A stretch of 14,220 nt of DNA from Bacteriovoracaceae bacterium (GTDB taxonomy: Bacteria > Bdellovibrionota > UBA1018): the NCBI GenBank assembly GCA_947446835.1, contig CANFHS010000033.1:1-14220 (forward strand), read 5' to 3'. Under the pieces are notes generated by a model that worked only from the letters and a program-made list of their open reading frames with translations, did no database searches and was not told the DNA's origin. Made by a program: the position numbers and the translations under genes. Positions 1-6,640 of this stretch are shown here, one piece after another; position 1 is the stretch's first letter, and each line of letters begins with the position of its first letter.

Positions 1-3000
1 AGTCCCGTGGACTGGGTGAAGGTCGTGTCCAGGGTTCCAGTGGTCAGGTCCACCTTGGCCAGGTTCTGGGCCGCGGTGCCCTGGTAACTGGAAAAAGAGC
101 CCGTCACATAAAGCGACGAACCCGAAGTCGCCAACCCATAGACGGTCTCGCTTGCGCTGCCGAAACCCGTGGACTGGGTGAATGTGGTGTCCAGCGCTCC
201 GGTGCTCAGGTCGATCTTCATGAGCTTTTGCGCCGAAACTCCGCGGTAAGTGGTGAAGTCCCCACCCACGTAAAGGGAAGTGCCCGAGATCTGGAGCGCC
301 CTGACCGTGCCGCCCAAGGTGGGGTCACTCGTGCCCAAGGACTGGCTGAAGGTCGTGTCCACAAGCCCGGTCGAGGTGCTCAGCTTGACCAGGTTCTGCA
401 CCGGTGTGCCCCGGTACCCCTCGAACGAGCCCCCGACAAAGACGGCCGTGTTGTTGGTGGAGTACTGGAACGGATAGATGGCCCGCACATCCGCGGACGA
501 CGCCCCGCCCGAGAATCCCGCCGTCTGGGTGAAGGTGGTGTCAAGACTACCCGAGGTCAAATCCACCTTGATGAGCCTCTGGCAGGGGGTGCCCCGGTAA
601 CTGATGAAATTGCCCCCCGCGAACAGCGAGGTACCCTGCACGGCCAAAGCGCGGACCATCGACGTGCTGCTCGCGCCGCTGTCGTTGAAGCCCAACGGCC
701 CGATGCCGGTGGTCTGGCTGAAGGTTGAATCCAGGGCGCCTGAGGTCAGGTCCACCTTGATCAAGCCCTGCACCGCCGTCCCGCGGTAACTGACAAATTG
801 GCCGCCCACGTAAAGCGAAGAGCCTGACACGAGGAGCGCTCGCGCCTGGGCCGTGATGGTTTTTCCGCTCGAGGTCCCGTTCGCCAGGGCTGGGAATACC
901 GAAAAGGTCGCATCCAGGGCACCGCTCGTCAGATCCACCTTGGCTAAGCCACCAATGTTGGCCGCGCCGTATTTGACCACCCCTGTACCGATATAAAGCG
1001 AAGTGCCCGAGGTCGCCAATGCCAGCACCGTTCCTGTGACCGTGGCAGCGGACGCAAAGGTCGTATCCAGATTGCCTGAAGTGGCATCGAGCTTGGCGAT
1101 CCGGGTGGCCGCGCTGCCGCGGTACGTGGTGAAGGCTCCCCCCACGTAAACCGAGGTGCCCGTGACCAGCAGGGCCGAGACGTTCCCGCTCATTCCTGTG
1201 GCCTGGGTGAACGTGGTGTCGAGTGCGGCGTTCGTGGTGCTGAGCTTGGCCAGGCGCTGGGCCGCCACCGCTTTGTAGGTCGTGAAGTTGCCTCCCACGT
1301 ATACGGACGACCCCGACACGGCCAGGCTGGTCACGATGTCGTTGAAGCCTGTCGCAGTCACCCCGGCCGCAAACGTCGCATCGATCGTGCAGTCGATCGC
1401 GCTGATCTTGACGATGTTGTTCACCGCCGTGCCGTTGTAACTGTAGAAATTTCCGCCCAGATAAAGGGTATTTCCGGCACCTGCCGCGATGGCATAAACT
1501 TCGGCGCCCCAGTTCAGGTAAGGCGACCAGGAACACTGTCCTCCATAGCCGCCATTGCCCATGTCCGAAAACGCACCGTTCGTGGAATCCAGCATCGTGA
1601 ACCCGTTGGCCATGAGCGGGTTTGCGGATTCAAAGCTGCCTCCCAGGTAAAGATCCGTCCCGTTCAACGCCATGGAGTACACGGGCCCAGTGACCCGGAA
1701 GGGGAAATGCTTGAAACTCTGCTGGAAGGTGGTTCCCAGGCTGTCGGTCACTTTCATGACCCCGTTGCTCCGGTAATTGGGAGGCGTGAAGTCGCCCGTG
1801 CTGGCGCTCAAGGTGCCGCCGCCCGAAACAAACGCGTAGGTGAGCGGCGCAAGGCCGCCACTTCCCGCCCAGCGCATCGTGTTGCCCACCGAGACCACGG
1901 CAGTTTGAATGGGGTAAAGCCTGAGCAGCCCCACGCCCGTTCCCGTTCCCGTGCCGGTCCCCGTGCCCGTGCCTGTACCCGTGCTGGGGCAGCACGCGTT
2001 CACGTCCCCATAATTCGAGGCATTGGGCTGCGTGGAATAATAGCAATTGCAGGTGTCGGTGTTGAAGGTGGGGCACTGGGTCCAGCCACCGCCCGAGCAG
2101 GTGCCAGAACACTGGGGAGGTGGCGAAAGGGAAAGTGTGGCCGAGATGCAGCCTGCCCCGGTGCCTGTCCCCGTGCCGGTACCGGTGCTGATTCCCGTCC
2201 CGGTGCCAGTCCCGGTATTGGCACCGGTCCCGGTTCCCGTGCCCGCGCTCACCCCCGTACCGGTGCCTGTTCCCGAGCCGGTGCCGGTGCCGGTCCCCAC
2301 GCCGCTGGAGGCCACGCCGGTCCCGGTTCCGGTTCCGGTCGAAGCGGCGGTTCCGGTGCCCGTATCGGTATTGTTGAACGACATGCTGGTCAGGACCCGC
2401 ATGGGCAGATCCGAGCGCACGTTCAATTGCCTGAGCAGGTCCAGATCCCCGGCACTGACCTGCGGCGTGGTGCCGGTGCTGGTGCCCACGGCCACGGCCC
2501 TGAGCTGCACCACCATGCGCGCGAACTGTCCCCCCGTACCGCTGGCCGCGTTGGCAGGCATCACGGGCGACATGAATGCGTCGACTTCGAAAGGGCACTG
2601 GGTCTTGAGCCAGGTCAGGTCGGAGTTGTAGCTGCACCGCTCGCCCGTGCGCTTGTACCGGACCCGGGTGCGCTGGTCATAGGCCACCGTCGCCTCATCG
2701 GGATACGGACCTGCAATGGGAATGAAGCCTGCCTCATCGGGCTTGTAGAGGGTGACCCGGTAGTAAACGGCCTTGCCGTCGTACTGGGCGTAAAGGGTCC
2801 CCGCCGTGGCAGGCAACGCCACCGCGGTGAAGGCTCCCGCGGCCCCCGACAGCTCGGAATAGGCCGTGCAACTGGAAGGCAGGAAAGCGCCACCCTGGAC
2901 AGCGGCGTACAGGCACGGGTTGTTCGTGCTTGCCGACAAGGCCGCATGATAGCTCTTGAGCAAGGTGAGAGGGTCCGCGGCCAGGCGCGAGACGTTCAGG

Positions 3001-3194
3001 TAGTTCACATCGCGCGACTGGCTGTTCCTCGATATCGAGGCGCCCTTCATGCTCGATGCGATGAGCTGGGCGGCCACGAGCATGAGCCCGAGCAGCAACC
3101 CCAGCCCCACCATGATCTCGATCAGGGTGAAGCCATCCCGGGCATCCGCGCGCCTCGAAAACAGCAGCTTGACCCTGGAAATCCAGCCCCTCAA
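1..3194 (-). CDS. Giant prepilin-type protein with delta-60-like beta-propeller repeats (3' end outside window)
   Basis: The frame is open for about 1,064 codons from a TTG at 3194 to the window edge, with no stop or frameshift. Residues 1-21 form a basic leader ending in Gly21, followed by FTLIE and a hydrophobic helix (22-47). This is the type IV prepilin signature, with Glu at mature position 5, so PilD-type cleavage and assembly into a pilus or pseudopilus is expected. Residues about 48-277 form a pilin-like globular region. Then come a Gly-Thr linker (278-348), a module with eight Cys (349-402), a second Gly-Thr linker (403-421) and an Ig-like segment (about 422-505). From about residue 510, roughly ten repeats of 50-63 residues carry the core L-Y-V-G-G-x-F-x-x-Y-x-G, then K-(V/L)-(D/S) and L-D-T-T-F, as in delta-60/DUF5122 beta-propellers. 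TTG is chosen because a G-rich Shine-Dalgarno lies 6 bases upstream and no ATG precedes the leader. The role as a surface adhesin-like minor pilin is inferred. Confidence 0.85.
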   Translation of the reverse strand, partial: MRGWISRVKLLFSRRADARDGFTLIEIMVGLGLLLGLMLVAAQLIASSMKGASISRNSQSRDVNYLNVSRLAADPLTLLKSYHAALSASTNNPCLYAAVQGGAFLPSSCTAYSELSGAAGAFTAVALPATAGTLYAQYDGKAVYYRVTLYKPDEAGFIPIAGPYPDEATVAYDQRTRVRYKRTGERCSYNSDLTWLKTQCPFEVDAFMSPVMPANAASGTGGQFARMVVQLRAVAVGTSTGTTPQVSAGDLDLLRQLNVRSDLPMRVLTSMSFNNTDTGTGTAASTGTGTGTGVASSGVGTGTGTGSGTGTGTGVSAGTGTGTGANTGTGTGTGISTGTGTGTGTGAGCISATLSLSPPPQCSGTCSGGGWTQCPTFNTDTCNCYYSTQPNASNYGDVNACCPSTGTGTGTGTGTGTGTGVGLLRLYPIQTAVVSVGNTMRWAGSGGLAPLTYAFVSGGGTLSASTGDFTPPNYRSNGVMKVTDSLGTTFQQSFKHFPFRVTGPVYSMALNGTDLYLGGSFESANPLMANGFTMLDSTNGAFSDMGNGGYGGQCSWSPYLNWGAEVYAIAAGAGNTLYLGGNFYSYNGTAVNNIVKISAIDCTIDATFAAGVTATGFNDIVTSLAVSGSSVYVGGNFTTYKAVAAQRLAKLSTTNAALDTTFTQATGMSGNVSALLVTGTSVYVGGAFTTYRGSAATRIAKLDATSGNLDTTFASAATVTGTVLALATSGTSLYIGTGVVKYGAANIGGLAKVDLTSGALDATFSVFPALANGTSSGKTITAQARALLVSGSSLYVGGQFVSYRGTAVQGLIKVDLTSGALDSTFSQTTGIGPLGFNDSGASSTSMVRALAVQGTSLFAGGNFISYRGTPCQRLIKVDLTSGSLDTTFTQTAGFSGGASSADVRAIYPFQYSTNNTAVFVGGSFEGYRGTPVQNLVKLSTSTGLVDTTFSQSLGTSDPTLGGTVRALQISGTSLYVGGDFTTYRGVSAQKLMKIDLSTGALDTTFTQSTGFGSASETVYGLATSGSSLYVTGSFSSYQGTAAQNLAKVDLTTGTLDTTFTQSTG
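1931..1988 (-). repeat. Second Gly-Thr coding hexamer repeat
   Basis: Tandem imperfect GGN-ACN hexamers read on the minus strand as about seven Gly-Thr pairs within the prepilin protein (residues about 403-421). Third codon positions vary between units while the dipeptide is kept, so the linker appears constrained at protein level. It joins the eight-cysteine module to the Ig-like segment. Confidence 0.85.
2151..2363 (-). repeat. First Gly-Thr coding hexamer repeat
   Basis: About 70 codons (residues 278-348 of the prepilin protein) are dominated by Gly-Thr pairs in blocks of three to five, separated by short breaks containing Ala, Ser, Val, Asn or Ile. At DNA level this is an imperfect hexamer array of GGN-ACN units with different third bases. 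It probably encodes a flexible or beta-rich spacer and could change length by slippage or unequal recombination. Confidence 0.88.
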
Positions 3195-3200
3195 GGCGCA

Positions 3201-3211
3201 CCCCCACCCTC
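3201..3211 (-). promoter_or_regulatory. G-rich ribosome binding site deciding the TTG start
   Basis: On the minus strand GAGGGTGGGGG precedes TTG at 3194 with a 6-base gap. An in-frame TGA lies a little upstream, so TTG is the only usual start codon before the pilin leader. Confidence 0.5.
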
Positions 3212-3241
3212 GGTGTTCTCTAATTCAAGTGTAACTTTGCC

Positions 3242-4105
3242 TCACTCCGAGAGCAAACCCGGAGACGGGGAGTGTGTCGCCCCGGACGCTGCTGCCAAAT
3301 GCCTGGCACGAATGAAGATTGCGTCGCGCTCGGTCTGCGGAACGGGATAGGACGAGACGTCCTGCGACTTCCTCACGCGGGCCAGGGGCTGGCACTCCAG
3401 CTTCCAGAATTGCCTGAGGCGATTGAGGTCCTGCTGGACCTGGCGGCCCCGGCTCCGGGCCCCTGCGTTCTCGACCAGGCAGAGCACGAGGGACTCGATG
3501 GCCTGGAGCGATTCCCCGCGCCAGAACGACTCAAGCTCCTGGCACCAGGCCTGGGGCAGCTGGCGAAAGCCCGCGCGGATGGCGTAGCGCTCGGTCGCGC
3601 CCGGCAGCTTTTGCCGGGGCATCCGGTGACCCACGAACTCCAGGAGCGACAGCAGCGCGTGGAATGCCTCGCGCGTCAGCGCCCGCGAGCGGAAGCAGCC
3701 GTGGAACGAAAACCCGGGAAAAGCCTCGGGCCTGGAGGTCATGACCAGCACCGTGCCGCTCGGGTCGTGCCGCACGCCGAGAAACGGGTAGATGAACGAG
3801 AAGGCGCCCGCGATGTTCAGGCGGGGGCGCTTTTCCTGGATCCAGCGGTTTTCGAGCAAAAGCGCCTGGTCCTCGCTCAGGCAGGGCTCGATCTCGATCC
3901 GGACCGCGCCGGCGACCACTGCCTTCATGCGCGCGTGCTTCTTTCGCCGCTTGGCGTTCCGGTACTGCGAGAGCCTGCGCCTCAGGTTCTTGGCCTTCCC
4001 GACGTAGATGAGGCGATCCTCCCCGTCGTAGACCCGGTAGATGCCCGGCGAGAGGGGCACTTCCCGGATGAACTCGGGCCCGAATTTTCGGTCAAAGGCT
4101 TTCAA
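3242..4105 (-). CDS. Cho/UvrC-like GIY-YIG endonuclease
   Basis: From a TTG at 4105 the protein has 287 residues. Residues about 15-100 are a GIY-YIG nuclease domain: G-I-Y at 21-23, Y-V-G at 34-36, then the K-N-L-R-R-R-L segment supplying the usual catalytic Arg, and Glu85 in L-L-L-E-N, the usual metal-binding Glu, followed by K-R-P-R-L-N. Residues 100-155 resemble the stretch after the nuclease domain in UvrC. There is no UVR, RNase H-like or HhH region. That layout and length fit Cho (about 295 residues in E. coli), which makes the 3' incision in nucleotide excision repair; a role in repair is inferred from family only. The frame is open upstream to 4225, but that part lies inside the preceding gene, whose stop is at 4134-4136. 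The TTG has GAAGGGG 8 bases upstream. It probably shares a transcript with the coiled-coil gene before it and the prepilin gene after it. Confidence 0.8.
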   Translation of the reverse strand: MKAFDRKFGPEFIREVPLSPGIYRVYDGEDRLIYVGKAKNLRRRLSQYRNAKRRKKHARMKAVVAGAVRIEIEPCLSEDQALLLENRWIQEKRPRLNIAGAFSFIYPFLGVRHDPSGTVLVMTSRPEAFPGFSFHGCFRSRALTREAFHALLSLLEFVGHRMPRQKLPGATERYAIRAGFRQLPQAWCQELESFWRGESLQAIESLVLCLVENAGARSRGRQVQQDLNRLRQFWKLECQPLARVRKSQDVSSYPVPQTERDAIFIRARHLAAASGATHSPSPGLLSE

Positions 4106-4113
4106 GAGGGCTG

Positions 4114-4120
4114 CCCCTTC
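4114..4120 (-). promoter_or_regulatory. Ribosome binding site for the GIY-YIG gene
   Basis: GAAGGGG on the minus strand lies 8 bases before TTG at 4105 and just after the stop of the upstream gene (4134-4136). It supports the shorter start over the ATG at 4225, which would overlap the neighbouring gene by 92 bases. Confidence 0.5.
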
Positions 4121-4133
4121 AAAGACTGATCTT

Positions 4134-5576
4134 TCAATGGGTGACGGACGCGATCCTTCGCTGCTGCTGGCGGATGTCGCTTTCCAGCTCCACCAGCCGC
4201 GCGGACAGGTTATCACGGTCGTCAAAGAGCCGGTTGAGCTTCTCTTCGGCCTTCTGGCGGGCCTTGGTGCCAGGCTGGGTCTTTTCGAATTCCTTGCGGA
4301 CCCGCTCCACCTGGCGTTCCTTGTCCTCGATCAGGGCCCGGATGGGATTGGCCGAGCGGAGCTGCTCGACCTCGGTCGACAGGTGCGTGGTGGTCTGCCC
4401 GATCCGGGCACGTTCGCCCTCGAGCTCCCGGACCATGAAATCCATGCGGCTTTCGGCTTCCTCGCGGCCACGGACCGCCTCGCGAAGCTCGCTGGCCAGT
4501 CGCGCCAGTTCCTGGGCCTGCTGTCCCTGCCGCTGCTGGTGCTCGTGTGCCTGGAGGCTTTGCTGCTGCTGGTACTCCTGGGCCAGCTTCCGGCCCCGCT
4601 CCAAGGCTTCCTCGACGAGGCGCGCGTTTTCCTGGGCCAGACGCTGGGACTCGGCCTGGGCGGCCCGCAGCGAGGACTCGGCCTCGATTGCCCGGGCCAC
4701 GGTGTGCTGGAGGCTCTGGGAAGCCTCGATCCGCGCCTGGTCCAGCTCGATCCGCAGGGATTCGTGCTGCTCGCGCAGGATGGCGTACTGGTCGCGCTCC
4801 ACGCTCATGGCGCGATCCACGTCGGCGCGGGCCTGCTGGCGGGCTTCCAGGCGGAACGCTTCGCGCTCCCTGGACATCTCGCGCTCCAGCTCGGTCTTCA
4901 CCTTCTCGCGTTCGCGCACGGATTCCCACTCCAGGCGCTCGCGGAGGGTCTGCTCCACGCGGGCGATCTCGTCATTGAGATTGATCTTGGACTGCCGCAC
5001 CGCCTGGAGTTCCTTGGAAAGCTCGTTGAACTTGGCCTCGGCGCTGTGCAGCCGAACCAGCGCGTTGTTCAGCTCGGCCTGGTAGCTCTTGCCATGGCGC
5101 TCGGCCTGCTCTCGATGCGCGCGATCCGCCGCGCGCGCCTGCTCACTGGCGCGCAGCCGCGTCTCCAGCTCCGACATGCGGCGGTGGGTGAGCTCGCTTT
5201 CGGCCACGATCATCTTGGCCTCGCGCTCGCGCTGCAGGACCTCGGACCAGGCCGCCTTGTACTGGCCCAGCTCGTCGCGCGTCTTCTTGGCCTCGGCCTG
5301 CAGGCGCTGCAGCTGGGTGGCCAGGCGCGCCTCGCCGGCCCGGTACTCGTCCACCGCGGCTTCGAGCCTGGTTTCCTTGATGCTGAGCTCGCGGATGCGG
5401 ATCTCGGATTCCTTGAGGCTGCGGTCGTGCGCCTGCTGGCGCTGGATGGTTTCTTCCTGGAGCTTGCGGTAACGCGCGCGCTCCTGGGCGAGCTGCGTCT
5501 CCAGATGCCGCGCGGCCGCGACAAACGCATCGAGCTTCTCGAACATTCCGGGGCCTGACACAGGCTCAGAACTCAT
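4134..5576 (-). CDS. Long coiled-coil protein of unknown function
   Basis: The 480-residue protein is almost entirely charged alpha-helix, rich in Glu, Arg, Gln, Ala and Leu with heptad-like spacing from about residue 12 to the end. It has no cysteine, no signal peptide and no membrane span, so it should be cytoplasmic and elongated. A short break occurs near residues 405-455, where Asn-Pro and Pro-Gly interrupt the helix. I recognise no catalytic motif; resemblance to SMC or myosin-like proteins would be compositional only. It is the first protein gene of a leftward cluster with the GIY-YIG nuclease and prepilin genes. The start is uncertain: ATG at 5576 has AGGA only one base away, which is unusually close, while an in-frame ATG at 5546 has AGG 7 bases upstream. 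A role as a structural or scaffold protein is a guess. Confidence 0.8.
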   Translation of the reverse strand: MSSEPVSGPGMFEKLDAFVAAARHLETQLAQERARYRKLQEETIQRQQAHDRSLKESEIRIRELSIKETRLEAAVDEYRAGEARLATQLQRLQAEAKKTRDELGQYKAAWSEVLQREREAKMIVAESELTHRRMSELETRLRASEQARAADRAHREQAERHGKSYQAELNNALVRLHSAEAKFNELSKELQAVRQSKINLNDEIARVEQTLRERLEWESVREREKVKTELEREMSREREAFRLEARQQARADVDRAMSVERDQYAILREQHESLRIELDQARIEASQSLQHTVARAIEAESSLRAAQAESQRLAQENARLVEEALERGRKLAQEYQQQQSLQAHEHQQRQGQQAQELARLASELREAVRGREEAESRMDFMVRELEGERARIGQTTTHLSTEVEQLRSANPIRALIEDKERQVERVRKEFEKTQPGTKARQKAEEKLNRLFDDRDNLSARLVELESDIRQQQRRIASVTH

Positions 5577-5644
5577 GTCCTAGATTCTGGCAGCAAGCGC
5601 CCTGGGCCTTCAATCGGCAGGTTTTGCCGGGGCCGAAAGGGGAG

Positions 5645-5736
5645 TGGCGGAGAGGGCGAGATTCGAACTCGCGAGTGGGTTTTAGCCCACTGCTCCCTTA
5701 GCAAGGGAGTGCCTTCGACCACTCGGCCACCTCTCC
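5645..5736 (-). tRNA. tRNA-Ser(GCU)
   Basis: The minus strand folds as a class II tRNA of 92 nt: acceptor GGAGAGG pairs with CCTCTCC, the discriminator is G, and CCA is encoded. The anticodon stem CTCCC/GGGAG encloses loop TTGCTAA with anticodon GCT (reads AGC/AGU). The long variable arm pairs GTGGG with CCCAC, and the T arm is GCGAG-TTCGAAT-CTCGC. The coiled-coil gene starts 68 bases downstream on the same strand. Confidence 0.97.
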
Positions 5737-5770
5737 AGGCCAAACCATCCACGCCAGGGTCGACCCATCG

Positions 5771-5799
5771 GGTATAGCAAAGCAGCGGGGCTGGAGCAA
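5771..5799 (-). promoter_or_regulatory. Candidate sigma70-type promoter for tRNA-Ser(GCU)
   Basis: On the minus strand TTGCTC (5799-5794) and TATACC (5776-5771) are separated by exactly 17 bases, 34 bases upstream of the mature tRNA 5' end. The -10 box matches four of six consensus bases and the -35 box three of six. A GC-rich stretch follows the -10 box, as is common for stable RNA promoters. The call rests on position and spacing only. Confidence 0.4.
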
Positions 5800-5854
5800 C
5801 CCGCCGTCAGAGGAAACTTGGAAACGCTCCGCTTCAGGTGCTACCTCTGGATGA

Positions 5855-6640
5855 ATGGATGTCCGCGAACTCGGACAGCTTTCTCAGAACCAGGAATTCC
5901 ACCATTGGTGGATCCGGACCCGCTTTGTGCACCTGGAGGCCGCTTTGGCCCGGGCGGCGGCCGAGTCCCCTCGCGGGCTTTCGGTCCTGGAAATGGGCTC
6001 AGGCACCGGCCAGAACCTGCGCTACCTGCGCCAGGAGAGCCCCTTGGCCCACCGGATCGTGGGCCTGGTCGGGGTCGAGCCCCAGTTTGATGCCTCAAGA
6101 ATTCCCACCCCTTGGCTCAGGCCGGACGACCAGATCCTGAAGGCCCCGCCGGAGACGGGCTGGGAAGGCCGCTTTGACCTGCTGGTGGCCATGGACGTGC
6201 TGGAGCACCTGGAAATGGACGGAAAGGCCCTGGAAGAGTGGAGCCGCTGGGTGCGGCCCGGGGGCCTGGTTTTCATCACCGTGCCCGCGTTTTCGGGCCT
6301 CTGGTCGCGCCACGACGAGAAGCTCGGCCATTACCGCCGTTACACCCGGAGTGCGCTGGAAACCCTGGCGCGCACGGCGGGGCTCCGGACCGAAAGGACC
6401 CGCTACCTGTTTTCGCACGCATTTCCCGCGGTTTTCGTGCTCCGCAAGCTGGCCCGGCGCCTGGGCAGGCCCCGCCGGGCGGGCACGGCGGTTTCCACCG
6501 ACCTCAGGCCCGCCCCCCGTCTCCTGAACCTGGCGCTCACGGGCCTGGGCCGCCTGGAAGCCTGGCTCGGGGGAAACCCCTGGGTGGGCACCTCGGTGAT
6601 GGGCGTGTTCCAGAAACCCGGAGGCTCCTCCCATGCTTGA
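5855..6640 (+). CDS. Class I SAM-dependent methyltransferase
   Basis: The protein has 261 residues with a Rossmann-type SAM-binding core. Motif I is V-L-E-M-G-S-G-T-G (44-52) and an acidic residue, Glu75, ends the second strand. F-D-L-L-V-A-M-D-V-L-E-H-L (107-119) and the loop V-R-P-G-G (133-137) follow. After the core, G-L-W-S-R-H-D (148-154) and H-Y-R-R-Y (159-163) match a subgroup of methyltransferases often found beside surface-glycan or lipid-carrier genes (family knowledge). The C-terminal third is basic with hydrophobic patches and may touch the membrane. The stop overlaps the start of the glycosyltransferase gene by 8 bases, which suggests translational coupling and a shared pathway. 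The substrate cannot be read from sequence. ATG 5855 is used; its Shine-Dalgarno is weak, and the nearby ATG at 5851 is in another frame. Confidence 0.88.
   Translation: MDVRELGQLSQNQEFHHWWIRTRFVHLEAALARAAAESPRGLSVLEMGSGTGQNLRYLRQESPLAHRIVGLVGVEPQFDASRIPTPWLRPDDQILKAPPETGWEGRFDLLVAMDVLEHLEMDGKALEEWSRWVRPGGLVFITVPAFSGLWSRHDEKLGHYRRYTRSALETLARTAGLRTERTRYLFSHAFPAVFVLRKLARRLGRPRRAGTAVSTDLRPAPRLLNLALTGLGRLEAWLGGNPWVGTSVMGVFQKPGGSSHA

Noticed and set aside
1931..2363. Possible CRISPR-like or satellite array
   Set aside because: The units are hexamers that encode Gly-Thr in frame, with no spacers of uniform length.
1707..3350. 547-codon Gly/Arg/Ala-rich plus-strand frame, and minus-strand Arg/His-rich frames across 547-2637
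   Set aside because: All overlap the prepilin gene, whose own frame carries a clear leader and repeated domain; their composition is that of shifted GC-rich frames.
4041..5558. 505-codon Leu-rich open frame on the plus strand
   Set aside because: It is the antisense image of the coiled-coil gene (Glu/Gln/Lys codons read as Leu/Phe) and shows no domain.
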